From Synechococcus sp. BL107 (GTDB lineage Bacteria; Cyanobacteriota; Cyanobacteriia; PCC-6307; Cyanobiaceae): DNA of 64,000 bases. Positions 1 through 9,994 of this stretch are shown here, piece after piece. The translations under genes and the position numbers were made by a program. The stretch spans positions 1,740,827 through 1,804,826 of the forward strand of contig NZ_DS022298.1 in the NCBI RefSeq assembly GCF_000153805.1, written 5' to 3'. The number at the start of each line of letters is the position of its first letter. Within the stretch, counting starts at the first letter, position 1. The notes under the pieces were generated by a model. It had not been told where the DNA came from. It worked only from the letters and a program-made list of their open reading frames with translations, and made no database searches.

Positions 1-1402
1 GCGCTGCAGACCATTGAGCCTTCAACGACCAACGGTCCAACAACGGGTTCTTGGCTTGAGCAAATTTGAGTTGCACTCCGGGGGAATTGATCGGCCCGTT
101 AATCGCAAGCTCTCCTTCGACCGGAGCCGCTACACCCAATGTGGCCTGGAGGGAAGGAACTTGTTCCCAAAAGGCAGGAAGCATCAAAAACTCAGTGCTT
201 CGAAGCTGCGTGCGTTGCCCCAATTCGCCGGACACAGCCAAACGCGCCCCTGGTGCCTTTAACCCCAGATTTCGAATTACCAAACGAGGCTGAGCGGATG
301 GGTCAAGAACGACCCTTCCATCCCCCTGAAGAGAAACCGGGCCCTGCAACATTGATGTGGGCTTGGGACTGAATCGCCCCGCCACACGCCAAGTAGGAGC
401 TGCCCAAGGCCCCGCAATCTGAACATTCAGCGCGTCATCGTTTGATCGGCGACGCACAGCCAACTTGAACTGCAGCCGCCTTTGAAATTCAATCGACCCT
501 GATGCTGTGGTCGTTATGTCACCACTTCGCATCTGCACAGGTGCAAGTTGAACACGCTCTTTTTGACATTCCAAGCGAATCCGACCCGAGCGAAGTTCGC
601 TGGGAAGGGCCGTCGTCTGCACCCGAAAACGATTGATATTGAGATCCCCTTCGCATCCCAACGTTTTGCCAGACCAACGCAACCGCAGATCACCATCCAG
701 CTGCCCACCAACAGCAGCTTCGGCCGACAACGGCAAGAAGGCCGCAAGCCTGTTCAATTGAATGGACTTGGCACGGGTACGAAGGTCGAACTGGGGTCGA
801 TCCCAACGACCACTGCCGTCCAAACGCAACGTCCCCGCCTGTCCCAACCAACTCACGCTGGACGACGTCTGAAAACTGGAGTCGTCGAGCCGAATCGCTC
901 CGCGACTTTGAAGCGCTAATTCATCACTACCCGGCTTAAGGGTGAACCGTGCAGGCTGATCAAAGGAATAACGAAGCTCAAGATTGGGAGGGGGATTCTT
1001 GCTATTGGACCCGCCGAAGGTCCAATAGCGCCCAGCGTCGTTGCGTTGAAGTTGTGCCTCTAATCCACGAAGTTTCAAGGCAACCACGGGTTTCCAGCGT
1101 CGCAAGCTGGCCAGGGGATCCAACGTCACCGTGAAGCCAGCCAAACGAACCTGCGAAGGATCGACCGTGGAGGGCGAGATACGGCTTGGACCGAACGCCA
1201 GTCCAAATGGGCGAAGACCTTGGTACGCACCGATGCGGATCGGATGACCGACGGGCCCAGCAAGAGAACGCTCCAGGGCTGGCCGCCATCGATCAACTTC
1301 GGCTGCAGTCCATCGATCCATGGCATGCAGTCCAACGACCCCTGCACTGATCAGGAGAAAGCCGCCGGTGATCGGAAGGACTTTTCGCCGCGTTATCCGC
1401 AT
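1..1402 (-). CDS. AsmA/TamB-like (DUF490) protein, N-terminal part
   Basis: An open frame on the minus strand starts at an ATG (1400-1402) and stays open to the left edge, so about 467 codons of a longer protein are visible. After a basic N-terminus there is one hydrophobic anchor (about residues 8-24), then a long stretch of alternating polar/hydrophobic beta-type sequence with repeated phrases such as LDPLASLRRW, LRLDGSGRW and VSLQGDGRVVLDP. This is the usual look of TamB/AsmA-like envelope proteins, which span the periplasm and help outer-membrane protein or lipid transport. The start is uncertain: in-frame TTG codons lie just upstream. The C-terminal domain that would settle the TamB assignment is outside the window. 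Divergent from ycf51. Confidence 0.72.
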   Translation of the reverse strand, partial: MRITRRKVLPITGGFLLISAGVVGLHAMDRWTAAEVDRWRPALERSLAGPVGHPIRIGAYQGLRPFGLAFGPSRISPSTVDPSQVRLAGFTVTLDPLASLRRWKPVVALKLRGLEAQLQRNDAGRYWTFGGSNSKNPPPNLELRYSFDQPARFTLKPGSDELALQSRGAIRLDDSSFQTSSSVSWLGQAGTLRLDGSGRWDRPQFDLRTRAKSIQLNRLAAFLPLSAEAAVGGQLDGDLRLRWSGKTLGCEGDLNINRFRVQTTALPSELRSGRIRLECQKERVQLAPVQMRSGDITTTASGSIEFQRRLQFKLAVRRRSNDDALNVQIAGPWAAPTWRVAGRFSPKPTSMLQGPVSLQGDGRVVLDPSAQPRLVIRNLGLKAPGARLAVSGELGQRTQLRSTEFLMLPAFWEQVPSLQATLGVAAPVEGELAINGPINSPGVQLKFAQAKNPLLDRWSLKAQWSAA

Positions 1403-1468
1403 CAAACGCGACAAAGGGCACCAAGGCAGGCGCAATATAAGGAGACTGTCGAAAAGACACCAGACTTG

Positions 1469-1921
1469 ATGGCCCTTGATCAGCTGCTCCTCACCGCAGC
1501 GCCATGGTTGGCCTGGACGGGCCTCGGGCTCGCTGGCCTCACCGTGGTGGGATTTATCGCTCGCTGGGGAATTCGTTTCCGACTCGTGGGGGTGAGCAGC
1601 TTTACTTTTTTATTGGCCATCAGCAGCTGGGCCTTCGGGGTCAGCTACACCCCGCCGGTTGTGATTGAAGGAGCTGTTCGGGCTCCGATTGTTTTTGATA
1701 ACGGCAGCGATCTTGTCATCGCACAAATCCCCATCGACATCGATCCTGCATCGATCACCCCAACGCTCGAACAAATCGCTGGCAATTTGCGTGGATCTGG
1801 GCGAGGGAGCCGCACCGTTGTTGTGCGCTTAAGGGGTATCGAGTCCATCGGACAAGGCGTCGGCCGACCCGTGATTCTTGGTGAAACAGTGCGTGACTTC
1901 CAAGCTGCTTCAGGGGAATGA
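1469..1921 (+). CDS. ycf51: Ycf51 family membrane protein (DUF2518)
   Basis: A 150-residue protein with two hydrophobic segments (about 7-31 and 40-58) joined by the motif RWGIRFRLVG, followed by a soluble domain with the phrase VYDNG-like 'VFDNGSDLVIAQIP'. This arrangement matches Ycf51, a protein of unknown function found in cyanobacteria and algal plastids. The ATG at 1469 is chosen because it precedes the first membrane segment; the frame is open further upstream, but that extension overlaps the start of the divergent TamB-like gene and has no family similarity. The stop overlaps the next start (ATGA), which implies translational coupling. Confidence 0.8.
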   Translation: MALDQLLLTAAPWLAWTGLGLAGLTVVGFIARWGIRFRLVGVSSFTFLLAISSWAFGVSYTPPVVIEGAVRAPIVFDNGSDLVIAQIPIDIDPASITPTLEQIAGNLRGSGRGSRTVVVRLRGIESIGQGVGRPVILGETVRDFQAASGE

Positions 1922-2322
1922 CATCGCCCACAACGCAGCCGTTCAAGGATCTACCCCAGTCGTTCCGACGGGAACAGCAAGAACTCCTACGGGCAGGAAT
2001 CACAACCTGGCCTGCGGTGCAAGCCATTGATGAGCTGCAGCTCAGTCGTCTTGCCAGGAGCGGACTGGCATCAGCGCGCAACCTCAAGCGATTACGCGGC
2101 ATCGCAACGTTGGTTTGTGCTCTAGACCTTCCCCCCCAGGATGCAGCGCTTCTGATGCACGCTGGAATCGCTTCGATTCCGGCCTTGGCCAGCTGCACTC
2201 CGGAGCGTTTGGTGCGACAAACAGGACGACTTGAGCGCAGTCTGGGAACCCGTCGCCAAGCCGTTGTTGATCTGAACGTGGCTCAAGACTGGATCAACCG
2301 AGCCAAACAACTCATGAACTGA
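1918..2322 (+). CDS. Helix-hairpin-helix, DUF4332-like protein
   Basis: A 134-residue soluble protein overlapping the ycf51 stop by four bases. It reads as two helical-hairpin modules: 'LLRAGITTWPAVQAIDELQLSRLARSG' region (about 24-50) and 'LLMHAGIASIPALASCTPERLVRQTG' region (about 79-104), the pattern of DUF4332 and other HhH proteins, where a Leu-x-x-x-Gly-Ile turn is followed by a short helix. Such domains often bind DNA or mediate protein contacts, but no specific role is known. It forms a two-gene unit with ycf51. Fold class is fairly safe; function is unknown. Confidence 0.62.
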   Translation: MTSPTTQPFKDLPQSFRREQQELLRAGITTWPAVQAIDELQLSRLARSGLASARNLKRLRGIATLVCALDLPPQDAALLMHAGIASIPALASCTPERLVRQTGRLERSLGTRRQAVVDLNVAQDWINRAKQLMN

Positions 2323-2383
2323 CCTCAGACCATCCCCACCCAAAGAAAGGACTGTTTATTGATGGAGAGCGTCTAGGGATCTG

Positions 2384-2650
2384 ATGCGAAACGTTTTAAT
2401 CGGATTAGCCCTATTCGGCTTGCAAACGAGCGCTGTTTCCGCCAGCTCTGAACTGCTGAAGGACGTCAAGAGAAATCCACAGCAAGCCAAAGGCATGTGC
2501 AGCGATTTCAAAACATTCAATGAGAATGGCGAATCGGCCTATTCAAAACAATCCATCGACTCGATTGCGAAGAGTCGCAATTTGAACCACGACGATGCCG
2601 AAATTTTGGTGACATACGTCGTGGGCATGCACTGTCCAAATGTTCGCTGA
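2384..2650 (+). CDS. Small secreted protein, unknown
   Basis: An 88-residue protein with an N-terminal signal peptide (hydrophobic residues 4-19, likely cleavage after VSA-S). The mature part is polar and has two cysteines (about residues 39 and 84) that could form a disulfide in the periplasm. The ATG at 2384 is preceded by an AGGG-type ribosome site. I do not recognise the family. Its last codons overlap the start of the following hydrolase by 11 bases, so the two are probably cotranscribed. Confidence 0.6.
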   Translation: MRNVLIGLALFGLQTSAVSASSELLKDVKRNPQQAKGMCSDFKTFNENGESAYSKQSIDSIAKSRNLNHDDAEILVTYVVGMHCPNVR

Positions 2651-4235
2651 TAGCCCAGCGATTCGATCTCGGGATCAGAGCCTGATCCTTACCGATGGTG
2701 TTCGGCTGATCTCCAAGCTTTGGTTTCCCGAATCGGGAGGTTCGTGGCCGGCGTTGTTGATGCGCCAGCCCTATGGGAGACACATCGCTTCAACAGTGAC
2801 CTATGCCCATCCAGCCTGGTGGGCCCAGCAGGGCTTTCTTGTTGTCGTCCAGGACGTTCGCGGGCAAGGCGATTCCGATGGCGTTTTTAGTGGCTTCTCC
2901 CAAGAAGCGAACGACACAGCAGAAACCCATGCCTGGGTGCGCGCTCTCCCCGAATGCAACGGAAAGCTGGGTTGCTACGGCTTCTCCTATCAAGGCCTTA
3001 CGCAACTTCTCGCACCAGCCAATTCTCCGCCACCGGATTGCTTTGCACCAGCGATGGCAGGACTCGATGAGCGTGACGACTGGAGCTGTTCAGGAGGTGC
3101 TCATTGGTGGCATCTCGGGCTGGGCTGGGGCTTGCAGCTAGCCGCCCTTCAAGCCAAACGACGTGGTGATGATCAAGCCTGGTACAAAATTCGTCGCAGC
3201 CTTGAAGACGGCACTTATCTCAGGGAAGGTCCCAACCTGCTGAAGGAGAACGATCCTCAAGGCATGGCATGGACATGGCTCCAGCGCGACCCTCGGAATC
3301 GTGATCACTGGCCGATCCATCCCGTTCAATCCAGCTGGTTAAAGCAACCCATGTTGTTGCTGGGTGGATGGTGGGATCCCCATCTTTCAGGGCTCCTGGA
3401 GCTTTGGCAGAGAAGCAAAGCTGCTGGCGGTTCTCCAGAACTCATGGTGGGGCCAGCCACACACTTGGAATGGTGGCCAGGCGTTCAAACACAACTCTTG
3501 CGCTTCTTCAGCCAACACCTGAAGGGAGCGGACATCGTGCGCTCAACCCAGCGAACGCATTTTTGGAACATCACACAATCCTGTTGGCAAGAGGAATGCA
3601 CGCCTCCGGCGATCAAGTGGTCACTGCAAAGCTCGGGGCTGGCCTGCACCGATCCCACCCACGGAGTACTCCAATCAAATTGTTCCGGGATGGGAACCGA
3701 GTGGATCGTGCACGATCCCTGGCGCCCCATGCCTGCCATCGGCGGACATCTCAGCCCGAGTGCTGGGCCTGCAGACAGGGCAACGCTGGACCGTCGCACC
3801 GATGTAGCAACGTTCAACACTCCGCCACTAACAACGGAACTCCAGCTCTTCGGCCACCCCCAATTAAGCCTCAGGGCTCAAGCTGACCATCCCGGATTTG
3901 ACCTCTGCGTCAGTCTTTCTCGTTGCTGTGAAGGGGGGAGCACGGCCGAGCAACTCAGCACCGGCGTTTTAAGAGTTCTCGGGAGCAGAGCACAAATGGC
4001 CTTGGAGCATGTCGTGCAACTGCAACCCCTACTGGCCACCTTGAAAGCCGGGGATCAACTGCGGCTCTCCATTGCCGCAGCTGCCTGGCCTGCCATTGGA
4101 GTCAATCCCGGTGACGACACCACGCCATCGGGTGCACCCTCTCCCCAACACCGTGTGGTGACACTGACATTGCATCTCACTGACTCCAAGCTGCAGCTCA
4201 TCCCGATGAACTCCGGCAAACTGGATGGCGAGTGA
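2640..4235 (+). CDS. CocE/NonD family alpha/beta hydrolase
   Basis: A 531-residue protein of the X-Pro dipeptidyl-peptidase/cocaine esterase (CocE/NonD) family. The N-terminal alpha/beta hydrolase domain has the family phrase 'VVVQDVRGQGDSDG' (about 68-81), the nucleophile elbow G-F-S116-Y-Q-G, and 'GGWWDPH' before the expected acid and the 'TH' histidine near residue 271. The C-terminal half is a beta-sandwich of the type seen in CocE (for example 'LSLRAQADHPGFDLCVSL'). Members hydrolyse esters or peptides with poorly defined natural substrates. No signal peptide, so probably cytoplasmic. The stop overlaps the next GTG start (GTGA). Confidence 0.85.
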   Translation: MFADSPAIRSRDQSLILTDGVRLISKLWFPESGGSWPALLMRQPYGRHIASTVTYAHPAWWAQQGFLVVVQDVRGQGDSDGVFSGFSQEANDTAETHAWVRALPECNGKLGCYGFSYQGLTQLLAPANSPPPDCFAPAMAGLDERDDWSCSGGAHWWHLGLGWGLQLAALQAKRRGDDQAWYKIRRSLEDGTYLREGPNLLKENDPQGMAWTWLQRDPRNRDHWPIHPVQSSWLKQPMLLLGGWWDPHLSGLLELWQRSKAAGGSPELMVGPATHLEWWPGVQTQLLRFFSQHLKGADIVRSTQRTHFWNITQSCWQEECTPPAIKWSLQSSGLACTDPTHGVLQSNCSGMGTEWIVHDPWRPMPAIGGHLSPSAGPADRATLDRRTDVATFNTPPLTTELQLFGHPQLSLRAQADHPGFDLCVSLSRCCEGGSTAEQLSTGVLRVLGSRAQMALEHVVQLQPLLATLKAGDQLRLSIAAAAWPAIGVNPGDDTTPSGAPSPQHRVVTLTLHLTDSKLQLIPMNSGKLDGE

Positions 4236-4957
4236 TTCGTCCTGCCGTGAAGCTGTCCGCCGCCCTGCTGGCTCTCGTTCTTTCAGCCCCAATGGGTATG
4301 GCCGCTCCACAGGATGGAGAGCAGCTCACAACAACTGAACTGTCCGCAACTGAAGCCACCGCTGCCGCCGAGCTGGCGTTAGGGGCCCTCAAAGATCGGG
4401 ATGGGGATGAACTGCATGGAGCCCTGGCCGAAGCGGTTCGCACCAGCGTGAGCAAAGACAAGGTTCAACAGCGTCTCAACAAGCTCACCAGCATTCGCCG
4501 CACCCGCGTGGTGGGGGTTGCTCCTGGGTACAACACGACAACCATTGATGCGGTTGTGGTGACAGCAGATGGCGATCAACCCCTGTTGATGGTGCTCGAT
4601 GAAGATGGGAAGTTGCTGGCCTGGAAATGGAGTCAACAGGTCCAACCGATTGAAGCCACAGCTCTTGAATTCGTTCGACACCTTGTTGCAGAACAGTGGG
4701 TCTTCGCCAGGAGCAAACTCTCTCTCCAATTGCAAGAAGAGCTGTCTCCAGCTGATCTGGAGCGCAAATGGACCAAGCTCAATCGCGTTTCCGGCGGCTT
4801 CCGTGAGCTGAAGGATGCGGTGATTGCTAGCCAGGGAGGGGACCAGCAGTTGGTACTGGTTGCTGTGGCGTTCGGTAAAGCGACGTCCAACCTTTTTGTG
4901 ATCTTCGATGAACAAGGTCGGATCATCAACGTCGACATCTCGAGAGATTTCGTCTGA
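4232..4957 (+). CDS. Secreted DUF3887-type protein
   Basis: A 241-residue protein starting at GTG 4232, overlapping the hydrolase stop. A signal peptide (residues about 6-24, ending GMA-A) precedes two related halves, each an alpha/beta unit of the kind seen in DUF3887 domains: helix '[22 protein letters not shown]' region and again '[20 protein letters not shown]', each followed by beta strands. The internal repeat suggests duplication of a steroid-delta-isomerase-like fold. In other bacteria DUF3887 precedes hydrolases, which fits its position after a CocE hydrolase. Role unknown; probably periplasmic. Confidence 0.7.
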   Translation: MIRPAVKLSAALLALVLSAPMGMAAPQDGEQLTTTELSATEATAAAELALGALKDRDGDELHGALAEAVRTSVSKDKVQQRLNKLTSIRRTRVVGVAPGYNTTTIDAVVVTADGDQPLLMVLDEDGKLLAWKWSQQVQPIEATALEFVRHLVAEQWVFARSKLSLQLQEELSPADLERKWTKLNRVSGGFRELKDAVIASQGGDQQLVLVAVAFGKATSNLFVIFDEQGRIINVDISRDFV

Positions 4958-5015
4958 CTCCCAACGAACCGATCACGAAAAGCGGCTTAACATCGCGCCA
5001 CTTCATATCTCACAC

Positions 5016-7310
5016 ATGGGTGGCGCTGCGGTCCTCGACTGGATGGTTCAGGACGGCGAACGGCTAGAGAATTGCCGTCACGACCACCCCCTGTCAATAC
5101 TGGGCCCGCAGCCCGGGGACCAGGGATGGACCGTGCGGGTCTGGATGCCCGAAGCTCAAAAGGTGACCCTTCTGCTCGGCAGCGAAGAGATCGTCACATC
5201 CACCCCCAACCACCCATGGATTTTTGAGGCTTCGACATCCTCAGATCCAGGCACCAACTACAAGGTGCGAGTTGTGCGGGGAGGGATCACGCACGAACAA
5301 CATGATCCTTGGGCTTTTCGCCAAGAGTGGATGGGGGAGATGGATCGCCATCTCTTTGCGGAAGGAAATCATCACCACATCTGGCAACGGATGGGGGCTC
5401 ACCTCACCCAGATCGATGGCATCAATGGGGTGATGTTCTGCTTGTGGGCACCGAACGCCCTAAGTGCTTCGATCCTCGGCGATCTCAACTCTTGGGACGG
5501 GCGCCATCACCCGATGCAAAAACGTCTCGGGGGAATCTGGGAATTGTTCATCCCCGGATTAGACGCCGGCACCCTTTACAAATACGAAATTCGCTCCCAG
5601 CAAGGGCATTGCTATCAGAAAGCGGATCCCTACGGGTTTCAACACGAGGTTCGGCCCGATAACAGCTCCGTTGTGTCACGGCTTGAGGGATACAACTGGT
5701 CCGACGCTGGTTGGATGCAGGATCGAGACAGTCGGAACGCACTCGACCAACCGATCTCTGTTTATGAGATGCACCTAGGAAGTTGGATCCATGCTTCTGC
5801 AGATGAGCCTTGGATCCAACCGGATGGCGAACCGCGGGCACCCGTTCCCGCGGCGGATATGAAGCCAGGCGCTCGACTGCTGACCTACGCCGAGTTATCG
5901 GATCGCCTCATCCCCTATGTGAAGGAGCGAGGCTTTACCCACATCGAATTGATGCCGATCACCGAGCATCCCTTCGATGGCTCTTGGGGCTACCAAGTAA
6001 CCGGTTGGTATGCCCCTACCAGTCGGTACGGCACCCCTGACGAGTTCCGTGCCTTTGTTGATCGCTGTCACGCCGAAGGAATTGGCGTGATCATCGACTG
6101 GGTTCCTGGACACTTCCCAAAAGATGCCCATGGATTGGCCTTCTTTGATGGCACCCATCTTTATGAACATGGTGATCCACGCATTGGTGAACACAAAGAG
6201 TGGGGAACACTAATTTTCAACTACAGCCGAAATGAAGTTCGCAACTTTCTTGTTGCCAACCTCGTTTTTTGGTTTGAACAGTTCCACATCGATGGAATTC
6301 GCGTGGATGCTGTTGCCTCCATGCTCTATCGGGATTATTTAAGGCCGGATGGGGAATGGCTACCCAACGAAAATGGTGGTCGAGAAAATACGGAGGCTGT
6401 TCGTTTTCTCCAACAAGCCAATCATGTGCTGTTCCAGCACTACCCAGGCGCCCTTTCGATTGCGGAGGAATCAACCACCTGGCCCATGGTGACCCAACCC
6501 ACTGACATGGGCGGACTCGGGTTCAACCTGAAATGGAACATGGGTTGGATGCACGACATGCTCGATTATTTCGAGTTGGACCCTTGGTTCCGTCAGTTCC
6601 ACCAAAACAACATCACCTTCTCCATTTGGTACACCTATACGGAGAACTTCATGTTGGCCCTAAGCCACGATGAAGTTGTTCATGGGAAAAGTCATCTACT
6701 TCATAAGATGCCTGGCGATGATTGGCAGAAGTACGCCAATACAAGGGCTCTTTTGGCCTACATGTGGACCCACCCCGGCAAGAAAACCATCTTCATGGGG
6801 ATGGAATTTGGCCAGCGGGCGGAATGGAATGTTTGGGGAGATCTCGAATGGGATCTACTGAATTACGAGCCGCACAAAGGAATTCAACGCCTGGTTGATG
6901 ATCTGAATGTGCTCTACAAGGCTCAACCAGCCTTATGGCGCGATGATTTTGATCAGTTTGGTTTCCAGTGGATTGATTGCAACGACAATCGCCACTCCGT
7001 GATCAGCTTCATGCGACGCGACAGCGCCAGTGGAACCTGGCTTGTGGTTGTGGCCAACTTCACGCCACAGAGCCATGCCAACTACCGCGTTGGTGTTCCA
7101 CTCGAGGGCTTCTACGAAGAGATCTTCAACACCGACGCTTCCAAATACGGCGGCAGCAACCTCGGAAACATGGGCGGCAAACCCACGGATGCTTGTGGCA
7201 TCCATGGCTATGAAAACTCCTTGGATCTTTGCCTGCCACCACTGAGCTTGGTGGTGTTCCAGCACAATCCAAAACGCACCCTGATCGAATCCTCCTCGCC
7301 AATGGCCTGA
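5016..7310 (+). CDS. glgB: 1,4-alpha-glucan branching enzyme
   Basis: A GH13 glycogen branching enzyme of 764 residues. The N-terminal carbohydrate-binding modules are followed by the (beta/alpha)8 catalytic domain: '[19 protein letters not shown]' region, nucleophile Asp431 in [10 protein letters not shown], acid/base Glu484 in IAEEST, and '[10 protein letters not shown]' with the transition-state Asp. It makes alpha-1,6 branches in glycogen, the night-time carbon store. The ATG at 5016 is used because it gives the usual family length; the frame is open upstream into the DUF3887 gene, and another Met lies at 5043. The stop sits inside a 9-bp hairpin. hemE follows on the same strand. Confidence 0.96.
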   Translation: MGGAAVLDWMVQDGERLENCRHDHPLSILGPQPGDQGWTVRVWMPEAQKVTLLLGSEEIVTSTPNHPWIFEASTSSDPGTNYKVRVVRGGITHEQHDPWAFRQEWMGEMDRHLFAEGNHHHIWQRMGAHLTQIDGINGVMFCLWAPNALSASILGDLNSWDGRHHPMQKRLGGIWELFIPGLDAGTLYKYEIRSQQGHCYQKADPYGFQHEVRPDNSSVVSRLEGYNWSDAGWMQDRDSRNALDQPISVYEMHLGSWIHASADEPWIQPDGEPRAPVPAADMKPGARLLTYAELSDRLIPYVKERGFTHIELMPITEHPFDGSWGYQVTGWYAPTSRYGTPDEFRAFVDRCHAEGIGVIIDWVPGHFPKDAHGLAFFDGTHLYEHGDPRIGEHKEWGTLIFNYSRNEVRNFLVANLVFWFEQFHIDGIRVDAVASMLYRDYLRPDGEWLPNENGGRENTEAVRFLQQANHVLFQHYPGALSIAEESTTWPMVTQPTDMGGLGFNLKWNMGWMHDMLDYFELDPWFRQFHQNNITFSIWYTYTENFMLALSHDEVVHGKSHLLHKMPGDDWQKYANTRALLAYMWTHPGKKTIFMGMEFGQRAEWNVWGDLEWDLLNYEPHKGIQRLVDDLNVLYKAQPALWRDDFDQFGFQWIDCNDNRHSVISFMRRDSASGTWLVVVANFTPQSHANYRVGVPLEGFYEEIFNTDASKYGGSNLGNMGGKPTDACGIHGYENSLDLCLPPLSLVVFQHNPKRTLIESSSPMA

Positions 7311-7329
7311 ATTCCACCCGATTCAGGCC
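7304..7329 (+). terminator. Hairpin over the glgB stop codon
   Basis: Perfect 9-bp inverted repeat GGCCTGAAT / ATTCAGGCC (7304-7312 and 7321-7329) with an 8-base loop. It includes the last codons and stop of glgB. No T-run follows, so it is a weak intrinsic terminator candidate or an mRNA 3'-end stabiliser. Confidence 0.4.
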
Positions 7330-7366
7330 TCAAACAACGGGCATGTGACGAAGCCGGTGACAGTTG

Positions 7367-7412
7367 GCCGGAAACCCACTAGCAAATGCATTGCTTCAGG
7401 TAGGTTTCCGGC
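7367..7412 (+). promoter_or_regulatory. Two-tier inverted repeat upstream of hemE
   Basis: A perfect 10-bp inverted repeat (GCCGGAAACC at 7367-7376, GGTTTCCGGC at 7403-7412) encloses a second one (AGCAA at 7381-7385, TTGCT at 7391-7395). RNA could fold into a long two-step hairpin ending 17 bases before the hemE start. It may end glgB transcription (TTAATT follows) or act in the hemE leader. Function is inferred only from structure. Confidence 0.5.
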
Positions 7413-7429
7413 TTAATTGATCCGGCTAG

Positions 7430-8488
7430 ATGAGCGACACGCTGCCACTACTACTGCGCGCTGCACGCGGTGAATCGGTAGAGCGTCCCCCCGTTTGGAT
7501 GATGCGACAAGCGGGTCGTTACATGAAGATCTATCGGGATCTGCGCGATAAATACCCCAGCTTCCGCGAGCGCTCAGAGAACCCTGATCTCTCCTATGAG
7601 ATCTCAATGCAGCCCTTCGAGGCCTTCAAACCCGATGGAGTGATCCTGTTCTCCGACATCCTCACCCCGCTTCCAGGGATGGGAATTGATTTCGACATCA
7701 TCGAAAGCAAAGGTCCCCAAATAGGAGACCCGATTCGGTCGATGGAGCAGGTGAAAGCTCTGCGTCCTTTGAACCCAGCTGAATCCATGCCCTTTGTTGG
7801 TGAGGTGCTGGGTCGTCTTCGCAAAACCGTCGGTAATCAGGCCGCCGTTTTGGGTTTCGTTGGTGCCCCATGGACCCTTGCTGCCTACGTGGTGGAGGGC
7901 AAAAGCAGCAAAAATTACGCGGTGATCAAGGCCATGGCGTTCCGAGAGCCGGAACTCCTGCACACGCTGTTGAATCACTTTGCTGAATCCATCGCGAACT
8001 ACCTGCGATACCAAATCGATTCAGGTGCACAAGTGGTCCAGATGTTCGATTCCTGGGCGGGGCAACTCAGCCCTGCGGATTACGACACCTTCGCCGCTCC
8101 ATACCAGAAAAAGGTGGTCGATCTGGTGAAACAAACCCATCCAGACACACCCTTTGTTCTGTACATCTCTGGCAGCGCAGGGGTGCTCGAACGCATGGCA
8201 AGAACTGGGGTCGACATCATTTCCCTCGACTGGACTGTGGATATGGCCGAGGCCTGCGCCCGCCTTCCCGAACACATCGGTGTGCAGGGCAATGTGGATC
8301 CAGGTTTGCTCTTCGGAACACCAGATGCGATCCAAGCCCGCATCGATGACACGGTTCGGAAAGCGCGCGGACGTCGCCACATCCTCAATCTCGGCCACGG
8401 CATTCTTCCTGGCACCCCTGAGGAAAATGGGGAAGCGTTCTTCCGTTCTGGCAAGACCGTGATGGATCGGATTGGGACCCTCGCTTGA
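7430..8488 (+). CDS. hemE: Uroporphyrinogen decarboxylase
   Basis: A 352-residue HemE of normal length. The N-terminal signature '[13 protein letters not shown]' carries the catalytic arginines, and '[14 protein letters not shown]' contains the active-site aspartate. It removes four carboxyl groups from uroporphyrinogen III to give coproporphyrinogen III, a shared step of haem, chlorophyll and bilin synthesis in the cytoplasm. Its stop overlaps the TTG start of the next gene by four bases (TTGA). A stable inverted repeat lies just upstream. Confidence 0.97.
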   Translation: MSDTLPLLLRAARGESVERPPVWMMRQAGRYMKIYRDLRDKYPSFRERSENPDLSYEISMQPFEAFKPDGVILFSDILTPLPGMGIDFDIIESKGPQIGDPIRSMEQVKALRPLNPAESMPFVGEVLGRLRKTVGNQAAVLGFVGAPWTLAAYVVEGKSSKNYAVIKAMAFREPELLHTLLNHFAESIANYLRYQIDSGAQVVQMFDSWAGQLSPADYDTFAAPYQKKVVDLVKQTHPDTPFVLYISGSAGVLERMARTGVDIISLDWTVDMAEACARLPEHIGVQGNVDPGLLFGTPDAIQARIDDTVRKARGRRHILNLGHGILPGTPEENGEAFFRSGKTVMDRIGTLA

Positions 8489-9504
8489 ACCGGATCCTGG
8501 TTACTGGCGCTAGCGGTTGCGTTGGTCAATACGTTTCCCGCTGGCTCCTCGACAACACCGATGCAGAACTTCTGCTTTGGCTGCGAGATCCCACAAAACT
8601 CACAGCAATTTCTGCGGATGAGCCGCGCATTCGGTTGCTTGTCGGCGACCTACGTGACACGGATCGCTTTGCCAAAGAATTGGCATCGGTAACCCGCGTC
8701 ATTCACACCGCGACAGCGTGGGGGGATCCGGTACGAGCCGAACAGGTGAATGTTGTGGCGGTGAAGCGCCTGCTTGCTTTGCTCAACCCAGATGTTGTCG
8801 AACAGATTATTTATTTCTCCACAGCGAGCATTCTCGATCGCAACCTCAATCCTCTCCCAGAGGCCCTGGCCTACGGGACCGAATACATCCAAACCAAGGC
8901 GCGTTGCCTGCAAGACCTTGAGACGCATCGCTTCGCCGATCGGATCATCGCTGTTTTCCCAACGCTGGTGTTCGGCGGCAGAGTCGATGGCACAAGTGTT
9001 TTCCCCACCAGCTACCTCACAGAAGGACTAGCGGAGGCCAGTCGATGGTTGTGGCTGGCTCGGTGGCTACGCGCCGATGCAAGTTTTCATTTCATCCATG
9101 CCGAAGATATCGCTCGCATTTGTGGTCACTTGGCAACACATGCGCATGAGGCCAATCAGGAGCCTGGTCAGGGAAGTCTTCGTCGGATTGTGATGGGTCA
9201 GCAAGCGATTTCAGTAGATCAAACCGTGGTCACTCTTTGCCGCTGGCGTAGCGTTAAACGCACACCTGGTGTTCCGATGTGGCCATGGCTGATTCAAGCC
9301 CTGATCCGCATCCTTCCGATTGAGATCAACGATTGGGATCGATTCAGCATCCGTCAGCGACACTTCATTCACTCACCAGTCAGCGCTCCTGAGCGCTTCG
9401 GTGGAACCAGTCATGCTCCAAACCTAGAAACAGTTCTTATCGATTCCGGCCTACCCAATCGCGGGAAACCAAGAAGGAGTCGTAAAGTCAATTCATTGAT
9501 TTAA
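8485..9504 (+). CDS. NAD-dependent epimerase/dehydratase (extended SDR)
   Basis: A 339-residue extended short-chain dehydrogenase/reductase. The Rossmann motif [11 protein letters not shown] sits at residues 6-16, VVGDLRD-like '[12 protein letters not shown]' binds the adenine, and the catalytic motif appears as Y-x3-K in 'YIQTKA', preceded by Ser/Thr residues in 'IIYFSTASI'. Substrate cannot be told; such proteins in cyanobacteria act on nucleotide sugars, sterol-like or carotenoid compounds. The start is a TTG overlapping the hemE stop, so translation is probably coupled to hemE. petE begins six bases after the stop. Confidence 0.75.
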   Translation: MNRILVTGASGCVGQYVSRWLLDNTDAELLLWLRDPTKLTAISADEPRIRLLVGDLRDTDRFAKELASVTRVIHTATAWGDPVRAEQVNVVAVKRLLALLNPDVVEQIIYFSTASILDRNLNPLPEALAYGTEYIQTKARCLQDLETHRFADRIIAVFPTLVFGGRVDGTSVFPTSYLTEGLAEASRWLWLARWLRADASFHFIHAEDIARICGHLATHAHEANQEPGQGSLRRIVMGQQAISVDQTVVTLCRWRSVKRTPGVPMWPWLIQALIRILPIEINDWDRFSIRQRHFIHSPVSAPERFGGTSHAPNLETVLIDSGLPNRGKPRRSRKVNSLI

Positions 9505-9509
9505 TTCCA

Positions 9510-9869
9510 ATGCGGTCTGTCATTCGCTCCTTCGCAGCTGCATGCTGCGCCCTCCTGATGTTGATCGGCCTCAATGTCGGTTCTGCTCAGGCTGCCACCG
9601 TCGAAGTGAAGCTCGGCACCGATGCCGGAATGCTCGCTTTTGAGCCCAGCTCCGTCACGATCAGCGCTGGCGACACCGTGAAGTTTGTGAACAACAAGCT
9701 TGCTCCTCACAACGCTGTGTTCGATGGCCACGATGAGCTCAGCCACTCCGACCTGGCATTTAACCCCGGCGAATCATGGGAAGAAACCTTCTCTGAAGCA
9801 GGCACCTACGACTACTACTGCGAGCCCCACCGTGGTGCTGGCATGGTTGGCAAAGTGATTGTTGAATGA
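9510..9869 (+). CDS. petE: Plastocyanin
   Basis: A 119-residue blue copper protein. A Sec signal peptide ends at AQA (residue 28) for export to the thylakoid lumen. The copper ligands are all visible: His67 in LAPHN, Cys104 and His107 in YYCEPH, and Met112 in GAGMVGK. It carries electrons from cytochrome b6f to photosystem I. A strong intrinsic terminator follows at 9906-9953. Its partner carrier petJ lies next to it. The gap to the upstream SDR gene is only five bases, so its promoter must lie within that gene or be shared. Confidence 0.97.
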   Translation: MRSVIRSFAAACCALLMLIGLNVGSAQAATVEVKLGTDAGMLAFEPSSVTISAGDTVKFVNNKLAPHNAVFDGHDELSHSDLAFNPGESWEETFSEAGTYDYYCEPHRGAGMVGKVIVE

Positions 9870-9905
9870 TCGGCTAATCCGATCGCTTGAGATCAGCCTT
9901 TCAAA

Positions 9906-9953
9906 ATCCCCGAATCGTGTTTGTTTCATTCACGGTTCGGGGATCTTTCTTTT
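9906..9953 (+). terminator. Intrinsic terminator after petE
   Basis: A 14-bp stem (ATCCCCGAATCGTG, 9906-9919, against 9931-9944) with a single G-T position and an 11-base loop, followed by CTTTCTTTT. This is a classic Rho-independent terminator and separates petE from petJ. Confidence 0.88.
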
Positions 9954-9994
9954 GCCCTTGCAGCTGAATAGGCTTGGGTACCGAACGCTCTTCG

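Noticed and set aside
14-1134. Several plus-strand ORFs of 60-123 codons at the left edge
   Set aside because: They lie antisense to a continuous minus-strand frame (1-1402) with clear AsmA/TamB-type composition; none has a domain or ribosome site.
1220-1468. 83-codon N-terminal extension of Ycf51
   Set aside because: It overlaps the start of the divergent gene and is unlike the family; ATG 1469 gives the expected protein.
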